The notes under the pieces were generated by a model. It made no database searches, was not told where the DNA came from, and saw nothing but the letters and a program-made list of their open reading frames with translations. Below, piece after piece: positions 34,101 through 42,846 of a stretch of 53,529 nucleotides of DNA. Made by a program: the position numbers and the translations under genes. Location: the NCBI GenBank assembly GCA_022827025.1, contig JAJDTT010000280.1, forward strand, positions 1 through 53,529, read 5' to 3'. The stretch comes from Acidobacteriota bacterium (GTDB lineage: Bacteria; Acidobacteriota; UBA6911; RPQK01; JAJDTT01). Position 1 is the stretch's first letter, and the number at the start of each line of letters is the position of its first letter.

Positions 34101-36227
34101 ATGAAGCCGCATGCAGCACCTCTTCTGTTTGGCGTCTTGTCGGTTATAGCGACGGCAGACGCTTTGGCAGAGTTCAAGGCCGGGGCAGCGGTGGTGGACG
34201 TGACACCCCTGCAGCTCCCTGTTGTCGTCAACGGCGGCCTTGTCAGCCGCACCGTCGACAAGGTGAAAACCCCATTGAATTCGCGGGCGATCGTGCTGGA
34301 CGATGGCCGGGTTCGTCTCGGCATCGTGGTTGTCGACAGTTGCTTGATGCAGCGTCCCTTCCTGGATGAGGTGAAGCAACTGGCGGCGCGGCGAACGAAG
34401 ATCCGAGCCGATCGAATGCTCATCTCGGCGACGCATACGCACTCCGCGCCGTCGGTCGCGGATAGCATGGTGCACCCTGATCCCACATATTTGCCGTATC
34501 TTCCAGGGAGGATCGTTCAGGCCCTGGCCGAGGCGGAAGCGAACCTCGAACCCGCTCAAGTGGGCTGGGCCGTCGTGAACGCCGAGAAATTCACGGCCTT
34601 GCGGCGCTGGATCCGCCGGCCGGATCGAATTGCCGACGACGTGTTCGGCAATCCCACCGTGCGCGCGAACATGCACGCCGCCAGCAACTGGGATGACGTC
34701 ACCGGCCCTTCGGGTCCGGAGGATCCCGAACTGTCGCTGATTTCGTTTCAATCTCTCGACGGCCGCCCGATCGCGGTGCTGGCCAACTTTTCCATGCACT
34801 ATTTTTCGGGTGAGCAGGGTCTCAGCGCGGATTATTTCGGATTGTTCTGCGAAGGGCTGAAGTCCCGTCTTGGCGACCGGCATGACGAAAGCGATCCTCC
34901 CTTCGTCGGGATCATGTCACACGGCTGCAGCGGCGACATCTGGCGGCGCGACTACGCAAAGCCCCCGGCCTCCAGGTATGAGCCTACGATCGAAGGTTAC
35001 TCGGCGGAGATGGTGGACCTCGTCCTGGGCGCCTATGGCACGATCGAATATCGCGAGGATGTGGACCTGGCCATGGCTGAGAAGCGACTGGAGCTCAAGT
35101 ATCGCGTCCCGGACGAACAACGCCTGAAGTGGGCGCGTCAAATCGTCGAAGCGATGGGAGATCGGATCCCCAAAGTGAGCGTGGAAGCCTACGCACGCGA
35201 GCAAATCGTAATGCATGAACGGCAGTCGACCGAAATCGTGGTTCAGGCCCTCCGCATCGGCGACATCGCAGTCGCAACGACTCCCACGGAAACCTATGCC
35301 CTCACCGGCTTGAAGCTGAAGCTGCAAAGTCCGCTGCCGAAGACCATGGTCATGGACATGGCCAACGGCGCCGATGGCTACATTCCGCCACCCGAACAGC
35401 ATGTTCTCGGAGGCTACAACACCTGGGCGAAACGAGGCGCCGGACTGGAGATCGATGCCGAGCCGAAGATCACCGAAGTCGCGCTCCAACTGTTGGAAAA
35501 AGTCGCAGCCGGGGCCCGGCGTCCCTTCAAACAGAGCCGGGGTCCCGCCTTCGAAGTCCTCCTGAAAGCCGGACCAGCGGCCTACTGGCGACTCGATGAA
35601 TTCGGCGGTTCCCGTGCCCTGGATTCGTCCGGTCAGGATCGTGACGCGCTGTACGAGCCGGGTGTAGCGTTCTTCCTCGAGGGTCCGCGCTCGGAGAATT
35701 TCAGCAGGGGGAACGAGCAGAATCGAGCGGCCCACTTTGCGGGAGGACGGCTGCGGGCACGAATTCCCGATCTGGGTGATCGGTATTCCGTGGCCCTCTG
35801 GTTCTGGAATGGCATGCCGACAGATGCTCGAGAGATCAGCGGCTGGATCTTCTCACGCGGCCGCGACTATGGCCTGGAAGGCGACCACCTTGGCCTGGGA
35901 GGCACGAGTCATCCGGGTAAACTGACCTTCCTCCGCGGTGAGAACGGCGAGGGAGGAACGCTGGTGGCGGGTCGTACGGAGATTCAGCGCTGGAGTTGGA
36001 ATCAGGTTGTGTTCGTACGCGACGGTGAAGCAGTGCGGGTTCATTTGAATGGAAGGCGCCAGCCCGAGATCGAGACCGAGTCACCCGCAGATTTTCCCGT
36101 CCCGTTCGACCATTTGTTCTTCGGCGGCCGCTGCGATGGTCAGTCCAATTGGGAGGGCCGGCTCGATGAGGTGGCCGTGTTCGACCGGGCCCTGTCAACT
36201 GAAGAAATAGAGAAAATGGCTCATTGA
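34101..36227 (+). CDS. Neutral-ceramidase-like hydrolase with C-terminal LamG domain
   Basis: 708 residues with GGAGGGAA before the ATG and a signal peptide (LLFGVLSVIATADALA). Residues about 25-450 match the neutral/alkaline non-lysosomal ceramidase N-terminal domain: KAGAAVVDVTPL, the zinc site SATHTHSAPS (THTH 111-114), and a further His in NFSMHYFSG (H233). A MSHGCSGD loop is also present. Residues about 490-708 are LamG-like (AYWRLDEFGGSRALDSSG, VHLNGRR, FEGRLDEVAVFDRAL-type end). Bacterial members cleave amide or ester bonds in lipids or are uncharacterised. LamG suggests targeting to a surface glycan or glycolipid. It sits among the secreted propeller genes. Confidence 0.82.
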   Translation: MKPHAAPLLFGVLSVIATADALAEFKAGAAVVDVTPLQLPVVVNGGLVSRTVDKVKTPLNSRAIVLDDGRVRLGIVVVDSCLMQRPFLDEVKQLAARRTKIRADRMLISATHTHSAPSVADSMVHPDPTYLPYLPGRIVQALAEAEANLEPAQVGWAVVNAEKFTALRRWIRRPDRIADDVFGNPTVRANMHAASNWDDVTGPSGPEDPELSLISFQSLDGRPIAVLANFSMHYFSGEQGLSADYFGLFCEGLKSRLGDRHDESDPPFVGIMSHGCSGDIWRRDYAKPPASRYEPTIEGYSAEMVDLVLGAYGTIEYREDVDLAMAEKRLELKYRVPDEQRLKWARQIVEAMGDRIPKVSVEAYAREQIVMHERQSTEIVVQALRIGDIAVATTPTETYALTGLKLKLQSPLPKTMVMDMANGADGYIPPPEQHVLGGYNTWAKRGAGLEIDAEPKITEVALQLLEKVAAGARRPFKQSRGPAFEVLLKAGPAAYWRLDEFGGSRALDSSGQDRDALYEPGVAFFLEGPRSENFSRGNEQNRAAHFAGGRLRARIPDLGDRYSVALWFWNGMPTDAREISGWIFSRGRDYGLEGDHLGLGGTSHPGKLTFLRGENGEGGTLVAGRTEIQRWSWNQVVFVRDGEAVRVHLNGRRQPEIETESPADFPVPFDHLFFGGRCDGQSNWEGRLDEVAVFDRALSTEEIEKMAH

Positions 36228-36318
36228 TCGCCAACCGGCGCGCCTTCACTCCTCGACCCGTTGGAAGGCGTAGAACTTGGCGTGGTCAAGATGGGATTAC
36301 AACTGAATGGGAGTGCCA

Positions 36319-37875
36319 ATGAACCCGATAAGAAGAAGAGAGTTCCTGCAATCTACGGCACTGGGGCCCGCGGTCCTGGCTCCCGTGACTTCCTCCGCCG
36401 GCAAGCGCGAGCCGAAAACCTTGGTCCACATCGGCTCCCGGCGGGAGCTGTTTGTCGATGACTTTCTCATCGAACGTTTGGAGGGGAAGGCCGAACAGCG
36501 GTTGCACCACCCCATTCCGCGTGAGATCGCACTTGTTCACGACGCACCTTGGGAAGGCACCAGCAGTGGTTACCATACGGTTTTTCAGGATGGCGACCAC
36601 TACCGGATGTACTATCGGGGGTCACAGCTTGAAGTGATAGACGGCCGACTCGTCACGGATCGCCACAGGACGGTCTATTGCTATGCGGAAAGCCGGGACG
36701 GAATCGGGTGGACGAAACCGGTTCTCGGCCTGTTCGAGTTCAACGGTTCGAAGCAGAACAACATCGTGTGGGACGGTGTGGGGATTCACAACTTCACACC
36801 GTTCAAAGACCTTCGCCCGAACTGTCCTGCCGAGGCCCGCTACAAGGCGCTGGGCGGACTTCAGTCAGAAGGCGGCCTTTTTGCGTTCAAGTCGCCCGAC
36901 GGTATCCATTGGTCGCTGATAAGCGACAATCCGGTCATTACCAACGGAGCGTTCGATTCTCAGAATCTGGCTTTCTGGGATCCGACACTGGGGAAATACC
37001 GCGCTTACTGGCGGACTTTCACCCGGGGGATCACGACGAAAAAGGTCTGGAAGCCGGCCGGCCACCGAGCCATCCGCACGGGATCGTCCAGCGACTTCCT
37101 CAACTGGGGTGACGAAGCCGACCTGGTTTACGAAGACTCGCCCGACGAGCATCTCTACACGAATCAGATCAAACCCTATTACCGGGCACCGCACATCCTG
37201 ATCGGCTTTCCAGTGCGTTATGTCGAACGTGGCTGGTCCGATTCGATGCGTGCCTTGCCGGAGCGTGAACACCGGGAACTGCGAGCCCGGGCCCACTTGC
37301 GATACGGCACGGCGATCACGGAAGGGCTCCTCATGGCCAGCCGGGACGGCGTGAGATTCAAACGGTGGAACGAAGCCTTCCTGCGTCCCGGAATCGAGCG
37401 GCAGGACATTTGGAACTATGGCCATCAATTCGCGGCTTGGCACGTCGTCGAAACGAAGTCGGCACTCAAGGGAGCGCCGAACGAACTGTCGCTGTACGCG
37501 TCGGAGGGCGGCTGGACCGGGAACAGTTGTGCGATTCGGCGGTACACACTTCGCCTCGACGGCTTCGTCTCGGTGAGTGCCCCCATGAGCGGCGGCGAAC
37601 TGGTGACGAAGCCGCTGACCTTTTCCGGACAGGAACTTCACCTGAACTTCGCCACCTCTGCTGCCGGGAGTATCCGCGTCGGATTCCGACGTCCCGACGG
37701 ATCGCCGGTACCGGGGTTCTCAATCGCGGACTGCAATGAGGTCTTCGGCGACACGCTTGACCGTACTGTCACCTGGCAATCCGGCAGCGATGTCCGCGGG
37801 TTGGCCGAAAAGCCGGTCCGGCTGCACTTCGAACTGAATGATGCGCATCTGTATGCGTTTCAGTTTGTGAATTGA
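36319..37875 (+). CDS. Tat-exported beta-propeller, GH32/GH43-like (paralogue 6 of 7)
   Basis: 518 residues from the ATG at 36319; GGGAG lies 5 nt upstream, and an ATG at 36307 would add 4. IRRREFLQS is a Tat motif. It is the closest relative of paralogue 5, sharing GSRRELFVDDFLIE, DGIHWSLIS, VITNGAFDSQNL, MASRDGVRFKRWNE and GAPNELSLYAS along the full length. The C-terminal beta domain ends LYAFQFVN. Duplication followed by separation around 4-6 kb is likely. The catalytic role is unassigned. It lies 91 bp after the ceramidase-like gene on the same strand, so co-expression is plausible. Confidence 0.8.
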   Translation: MNPIRRREFLQSTALGPAVLAPVTSSAGKREPKTLVHIGSRRELFVDDFLIERLEGKAEQRLHHPIPREIALVHDAPWEGTSSGYHTVFQDGDHYRMYYRGSQLEVIDGRLVTDRHRTVYCYAESRDGIGWTKPVLGLFEFNGSKQNNIVWDGVGIHNFTPFKDLRPNCPAEARYKALGGLQSEGGLFAFKSPDGIHWSLISDNPVITNGAFDSQNLAFWDPTLGKYRAYWRTFTRGITTKKVWKPAGHRAIRTGSSSDFLNWGDEADLVYEDSPDEHLYTNQIKPYYRAPHILIGFPVRYVERGWSDSMRALPEREHRELRARAHLRYGTAITEGLLMASRDGVRFKRWNEAFLRPGIERQDIWNYGHQFAAWHVVETKSALKGAPNELSLYASEGGWTGNSCAIRRYTLRLDGFVSVSAPMSGGELVTKPLTFSGQELHLNFATSAAGSIRVGFRRPDGSPVPGFSIADCNEVFGDTLDRTVTWQSGSDVRGLAEKPVRLHFELNDAHLYAFQFVN

Positions 37876-37916
37876 AGAGCCCCATATCCTGCTGAGCCGG
37901 TGAAAACCTCCGTTGA

Positions 37917-38996
37917 TCAGGGAGTTTGTTTTTCCAGCCGCCATCCCGATCCGTCAGCGCCGAGGGCTCTGTGTCCTTTGTAGCGGTCATTCACGGCGTG
38001 CATTTCGGCGATGCTGTCAAAGTAGCCGACGATGAAGGCGGCGCTGAAGGATTCGCCGGCCTTGACCGGCCAGCCTCCGATCTCCTCGATGAAGATCACA
38101 ATCCCGGGCCGCTGGTTGCACCACGCCTCGTAGACGACGGAGGGATCGAGCGTGATCCCTGCCAGCCACGGACCCTGTTTGCCCGTCTTCGGGTCGCGCA
38201 AGCGGTATGCGCGGATGAAATGCTCCGGCATTTCGTGCGTGTCTCGCCGGTAGTTGAATTTTTCATCGGGCGGGAAGACGTCGTAGAACTCGCTGGGCGG
38301 GATACGCAGCCCGCCCGGTCCACCCAGGTAACTGAGGTAGATCTCGCTGAACGTCTCACCGCGCTGGTGGCGGACACAGCCCGGCATGTCGATGCGGAGG
38401 AACATTTCGTCCGAGTCGTTGACGCTGTCGATTCTGTCCATCGAGAAGAAGTAGCGCTTGCCTTTCGGAAACACCAGCAGCTGAGTCCATCGCGATCCGG
38501 CGTTGTAACCGGGGGCGGCGTGTTGGTAGCGGTAGGTCGTCCTTACGGCGACGAAATCTTTGCCCCGGATCACCTCGGGTTGTACGGGCTTCATCCTGTG
38601 GCAGAGCTGGGGCCCTTCGATGATGCGCTTGGCCCGCTTACCGTGTTTGTCGTTGTTGTACAGATACCGAACGGTCTTGGCGCCCTGCTCCTGCCAGGCC
38701 GCGTCGCTGCCGGGCTCCATGATCCAGTCCACAATGCACAGCCCGTCGCCGGCTTCGCGGAAGCCGGTGCCCTTATCGAGAAACGATCCCTTTGCGATGC
38801 CGGTCATCCACTGCTTGGGGTTCTTCTTGGGGATGACGGCTTCGAGTTGGCCGGTCTCGATCTTGATGGTGTCGTCGTCCTCGGTAATGCGGGCCCACGG
38901 CCCCGTACCCGCCGGCCCGGCCAGCAGCGTTCCGGCGCTGGCCAGCGCCATGAGAGTCAGGACCATCAGCGGTTTGGATGAGCGATGAGTTGGCAT
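37917..38996 (-). CDS. Uncharacterised secreted protein
   Basis: 359 residues with AAAAGGAAC before the ATG and a signal peptide (LMVLTLMALASAGTLLA). The mature protein is beta-rich with many aromatic and charged loops (FVAVRTTYRYQHAAPGYN, RYFFSMDRIDSVND, FIEEIGGWPVKAGES). It ends in a stretch with AFIVGYFDS and DRYKGHRA. I do not recognise a family; a mutarotase-like or other carbohydrate-active beta-sandwich is only a guess. It sits in the middle of the exported-protein island, convergent with paralogue 6 and 41 bp from its stop, so a shared process is plausible. Confidence 0.7.
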   Translation of the reverse strand: MPTHRSSKPLMVLTLMALASAGTLLAGPAGTGPWARITEDDDTIKIETGQLEAVIPKKNPKQWMTGIAKGSFLDKGTGFREAGDGLCIVDWIMEPGSDAAWQEQGAKTVRYLYNNDKHGKRAKRIIEGPQLCHRMKPVQPEVIRGKDFVAVRTTYRYQHAAPGYNAGSRWTQLLVFPKGKRYFFSMDRIDSVNDSDEMFLRIDMPGCVRHQRGETFSEIYLSYLGGPGGLRIPPSEFYDVFPPDEKFNYRRDTHEMPEHFIRAYRLRDPKTGKQGPWLAGITLDPSVVYEAWCNQRPGIVIFIEEIGGWPVKAGESFSAAFIVGYFDSIAEMHAVNDRYKGHRALGADGSGWRLEKQTP

Positions 38997-39311
38997 GGAT
39001 GTTCCTTTTTTATTCTTGCAACTGATGGACTTCCTTGCACTGAAGAGTGGCCGGAAAACTGGTCGAGCTTCGATTGGCCCGGAAATGGGAAATATTCCTT
39101 TCCTTCCAGTTTCTCATAAACCGAGGAGAATATGGGTGTTGCCACTGAGAATGCCAGACGGTCAGCATCCGGTTTCTTATCCCCCCTCGAAAGAGCAACT
39201 GCTTCGACGGAACTTCTGGTCCGGAGTTGGGGACCGGACAGTGTAGAGAGGTATACTGTCGATGGTCCAACGGTCGAAATGGAAGTCTTGTTGAAGGCCG
39301 CGCGAAATTCC

Positions 39312-40949
39312 ATGTCTCTTCCGGGCCGGCGGCTGGTCTGCGCCGGGATTTTTCTGCTCGGCCTCATTTATTGCGCTCACTCGAGCCGCGAGGCCTCCCT
39401 TTCAGTTCGCATCCTCGATGCCGGCACCGGTCAACCCACGCCGGTGCGGGTCTTGCTGGCGGACTCGGACGGCAACACTCCCCGGGTCACGGGCGCCTTG
39501 GCGGTCTCGGAATCGGCGCTCCCCATTCCGGACGCCGCGATTCCGGTCATGTACGGGCGCTACGATCGTGCGGAAGGGTATCTGCTCCAGCCCGACGGCT
39601 CCTTCTACGTCGATGGATTCTTCGAGGCGGAACTGCCCCCGGGGCCGTATTCGCTCAAGCTGTCCAAGGGATATGAGTTCGTCGCGCAAACCGTGAAGCT
39701 CGATCTCAACCCGGGCGGGAGCCTTTCCCGAGAGTACAAGCTGGAGCGATGGATCGACATGCCCCGGCGTGGCTGGTACTCGGGGGACGATCACATTCAC
39801 CTGCGGCGGTCGCCGCGCGACGATCCGGCCATTCTTCGCTGGGCGGCGGCAGAGGATGTGCACGTGTCGCATCTTCTCCAGATGGGGGACTTCTGGGCGA
39901 CTTATTACTCTCAATACGCTTGGGGCGGCAGGGGCCGTTACCGCGAAGGGGACTACATTCTCTCGCCCGGTCAGGAAGGCCCCCGGACGCCCGAGATCGG
40001 TCACACTATTTCGCTCGGGGCGGAAGAGTTCGTCCGATTTCGGGACGACTACTACAACTACGGCCGTGTTTTCGACCAGGTGCACGAGCTGGGAGGCATT
40101 ACCGGCTTCGCCCATCAAGCGATGACCTTTCACGGTTATCGTGGAATGACACTCAACGTATTGCGAGGGAAGCTCGACTTTCTCGAGGTGATGCAGTTCT
40201 GTCCGCGGGAAGGGCCGCTGGCGCTGAAGCACTATTATCATTTCCTGGATCTTGGATATCGGCTTACGGCGTTAGGTGGCTCGGATTTTCCCTGGTGTGG
40301 GCGAGGACCTCGCTTCGGCCTGGAAGAGGGGTGTTCGCAGATCGGCGACGCCCGATTCTATACTTATACCGGTGATCGCCTCTCGTTCGACCGCTGGCTG
40401 CAGGGCGTAAAGGCAGGCCGCACCTTCGTTACCAGCGGACCGATGCTGGAGTTTACGGTGAATGACCGGCTTCCCGGCGCAACGGTGGATGTCGAATCGG
40501 GGACAGTAATCAGGATCTCAGCCAAAGCCTACGGGAAGGCGTCTCAAATTCCCTTACGTCAACTGGAAATCGTAGGACATTCGAAAACGTTGAAGAAAGT
40601 GTCTGCGGGGGAGCCGGGACAGAGTGAAGAGTTGCTCTCTATCGAGATGGAGCTGCCGGTGGAACGTGGGATCTGGGTCGCCGCCCGGACCGATGCCGCC
40701 CACACCCAAGTCGCCCATACGACGCCCGTCTACGTCGGAGTGAACGGAGCGGGCTTCCACAACCCGGCAACGGCTGATCACAACCTTGAACTGTGCCGCA
40801 GCTATCTGAGTGAGTTGGAAGAGGAATTGGCCCATCCGGGGGAAAGAAACGACAGCCAGGCCGTCCGGCACAAACAGAACCTGGAACGGCAGATCATTGA
40901 AACCAGAGCCGCGCTGAAGCACCTGGCCTCGCGTCTGGGCCGGGAATGA
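39312..40949 (+). CDS. CehA/McbA-like PHP-domain metallohydrolase, exported
   Basis: 546 residues from the ATG at 39312, which begins a signal-like segment (LVCAGIFLLGLIYCAHSS). A beta domain (LSVRILDAGTGQPTPVRVLL) precedes the PHP hydrolase domain. Metal-site motifs are HIH (161-163, GDDHIHLRR), His 268 in GFAHQAM and Asp in LGGSDFPW. A C-terminal FTVNDRLPG segment resembles CehA-type proteins. These hydrolyse carbamates or phosphoesters, with the native substrate usually unknown. An alternative ATG at 39132 has its own GAGGAG; it would put 60 residues ahead of the signal and is less likely. That leaves 38997-39311 without an assigned gene. Confidence 0.8.
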   Translation: MSLPGRRLVCAGIFLLGLIYCAHSSREASLSVRILDAGTGQPTPVRVLLADSDGNTPRVTGALAVSESALPIPDAAIPVMYGRYDRAEGYLLQPDGSFYVDGFFEAELPPGPYSLKLSKGYEFVAQTVKLDLNPGGSLSREYKLERWIDMPRRGWYSGDDHIHLRRSPRDDPAILRWAAAEDVHVSHLLQMGDFWATYYSQYAWGGRGRYREGDYILSPGQEGPRTPEIGHTISLGAEEFVRFRDDYYNYGRVFDQVHELGGITGFAHQAMTFHGYRGMTLNVLRGKLDFLEVMQFCPREGPLALKHYYHFLDLGYRLTALGGSDFPWCGRGPRFGLEEGCSQIGDARFYTYTGDRLSFDRWLQGVKAGRTFVTSGPMLEFTVNDRLPGATVDVESGTVIRISAKAYGKASQIPLRQLEIVGHSKTLKKVSAGEPGQSEELLSIEMELPVERGIWVAARTDAAHTQVAHTTPVYVGVNGAGFHNPATADHNLELCRSYLSELEEELAHPGERNDSQAVRHKQNLERQIIETRAALKHLASRLGRE

Positions 40950-41009
40950 CTCTGCCCGCGGCTTTGAGCGCAACGCACCTACCGCCCGGACTTCTTGCCG
41001 GAGGCCCTG

Positions 41010-42686
41010 TCACTGCCTGAACTGGAAGGCGTACAAGTCGGTGTCATTCATGACGAACCGCAGTTTGACCGGCTTTCCGGCGAGACGACTCACGTCCGGC
41101 TGCCTGTGCCAGGTGACAATCCGGTTCATCTCGTTGGTGGTGTGAATGCGGTCGCAGTCCGCCAGTCGAAAGCCTTCCAGGGGATTGTCGAACTCGTCCA
41201 GTATTTCTACCCTGAGCGTGCCCAAGGCTGAGGTGTCGACGTTCAAGACCAGCTCCCGACCCTCGAATTTCAGGACGGGGGTGGTGAACTGCCCTCCCGG
41301 GTAAGATGCTCGAACAGAGATAAACCCGTCCCTCCGCAGAACCAGCCGGCTGAGGGCTCGAATATTCCGAATGGGACCCAGCCCCTCCCTTCGAACCGCT
41401 TCGCTCTGAGGCTGAAAGCCCCAGGCATGTATCTGATCGCTGCCGCTGTAGTACATGTACATCTCGCGCCCGTTGAGAGCGGGAACCAGGCCGAGAATCA
41501 TGTAATTGGACTTTGAATCGAATTCGCCTTTCATGCCCAGGTCCACAAAGGCGCGGCGGTCATACCGGTGCCAGTCGATTCCATCCCGGCTTGCGGCAAA
41601 ACGGATGTCCAGCGGTCCCGTGTTGGCAGCCGTCTGGCCTTCCCGGGGCATGGTCTCTCCTTTCTTGTCCCAGAAAGATTCGAAATCGTAGACTGAATCG
41701 TTTTCGAACTCGCGGAGGAACCGGCTGTGGTAGTGGTAATAGGCCGAGGGGAACATGTAGTAGGCGTCCTGGGCCCAGGGATACTTCACAGTGGCATTCG
41801 TATACAAATCCATGACCTGGACATTACGCTCTTCCCTCGAATCGTAGTGGTGGGGATCCAGGTGATCGACAGCCAGTACGACAGGCGTGACTTCGGCATT
41901 CATGAACCGTTCGAGATGGTCCGACTCGCTGCGGGCCACGGCCCTGCCCTGGGATCCGGGAGGACGCAGATTTCGCCGGATGTAGGCCGCGTATTTGCGG
42001 ATGCGATCATCCCAAAAGATCACATTTGGGGAATCCAGGTGGTGCTTCTTCGACTCGAAAACGATGACGGATTTGCGGGTGAGGCTCCAGTGGATTCCGT
42101 CCGGGGAAGAAAACAGGTGCAGGGCGGAAGCGGGGAGCGCAGGGGGGTTTCTGACGTAAGCCAACTGGCGAAATCTCTCTTCGGCAACTGCGTTGGGGTC
42201 CAGAAACACAGTGGTGCCAATGAGTCCCTCTTTGACGCCTCCGGCACCGTAGCCAAGAACGATGTTGTTCTCCTTGCTTCCGAAGATCTCGGCCAGACCC
42301 AGCATGGGCTTTTCCCAGTGAATCCCGTCCTGGGAGCGTGCATAAGCCAGACTCTGAAACCTCCCTTTATTCCACATCGGTTCGCCGGTGTCGGGATCCC
42401 TCTGCTTGGGAGCCCTGGCGCCGTACCAGAGGTGGTAGACATCCCCTGCCTTGATGACGGTGGAGGAGCCGGAGATTACGGTTTCCCAGGGGTGTTCCGG
42501 CGCAATCGTGAGTTCGTTCGTCTTGACCGGCTGGTGAACGACCAGCTCGACGCCATCGGAAACCTCCAGAAAGCGCCCGTCGATGAAAACCTGCCTTCGG
42601 CTGTCGACGTCCAGAGGGTTGCTCTGGGCAGGCAGGGCCGTCTGAGCCGCCAGCGTAGCCAGCAGGGCGAACCATATCGCTCGCAT
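41010..42686 (-). CDS. Exported beta-propeller, GH32/GH43-like (paralogue 7 of 7)
   Basis: 558 residues with GGAAGGAG before the ATG and a Sec signal (IWFALLATLAAQTALPAQS). It shows the shared N-terminal block SRRQVFIDGRFLE and the blade motif SQDGIHWEKPMLGLAEIFGS, then NNIV. It then has SSPDGIHWSL, SRDGIDWHRYD and MYMYYSGSDQ. The C-terminal beta domain (LRVEILDEFDNPLEGFRLAD) ends LYAFQFRQ. It is more divergent than paralogues 5 and 6 and has a longer central insertion (about 230-330). It lies downstream of the TonB-receptor gene on the same strand, behind a hairpin terminator. Confidence 0.8.
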   Translation of the reverse strand: MRAIWFALLATLAAQTALPAQSNPLDVDSRRQVFIDGRFLEVSDGVELVVHQPVKTNELTIAPEHPWETVISGSSTVIKAGDVYHLWYGARAPKQRDPDTGEPMWNKGRFQSLAYARSQDGIHWEKPMLGLAEIFGSKENNIVLGYGAGGVKEGLIGTTVFLDPNAVAEERFRQLAYVRNPPALPASALHLFSSPDGIHWSLTRKSVIVFESKKHHLDSPNVIFWDDRIRKYAAYIRRNLRPPGSQGRAVARSESDHLERFMNAEVTPVVLAVDHLDPHHYDSREERNVQVMDLYTNATVKYPWAQDAYYMFPSAYYHYHSRFLREFENDSVYDFESFWDKKGETMPREGQTAANTGPLDIRFAASRDGIDWHRYDRRAFVDLGMKGEFDSKSNYMILGLVPALNGREMYMYYSGSDQIHAWGFQPQSEAVRREGLGPIRNIRALSRLVLRRDGFISVRASYPGGQFTTPVLKFEGRELVLNVDTSALGTLRVEILDEFDNPLEGFRLADCDRIHTTNEMNRIVTWHRQPDVSRLAGKPVKLRFVMNDTDLYAFQFRQ

Positions 42687-42780
42687 TCCAAGTCTCCTTC
42701 CAATCCAAGGAACGGGCTATGGGGTAGGACGGGCCCGCGTCCGTCCTACGAACGCAGAAGCGGGCCCGGCTGGGCGCACC

Positions 42781-42817
42781 AAAAAAGCCGGCCGTCAAAT
42801 TTGATAGCCGCTTTTTT
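42781..42817. terminator. Bidirectional intrinsic terminator after the TonB receptor
   Basis: A6-GCCGGC ... GCCGC-T6 forms a stem with a one-base bulge around an AT-rich loop (CAAATTTGA). It gives a run of six U on either strand. It lies 30-66 bp downstream of the TonB-receptor stop and 95 bp before the paralogue 7 ATG, so it may end or attenuate transcription between them. An adjacent GTAGGACGG/CCGTCCTAC stem is also present near 42725. Confidence 0.65.
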
Positions 42818-42846
42818 CTTGCCAGTTACAACCTTTTGATCCCGGT

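Noticed and set aside
39132-39311. Earlier start for the CehA/McbA-like gene, with its own GAGGAG
   Set aside because: It would place 60 non-conserved residues ahead of an export signal; kept only as an alternative.
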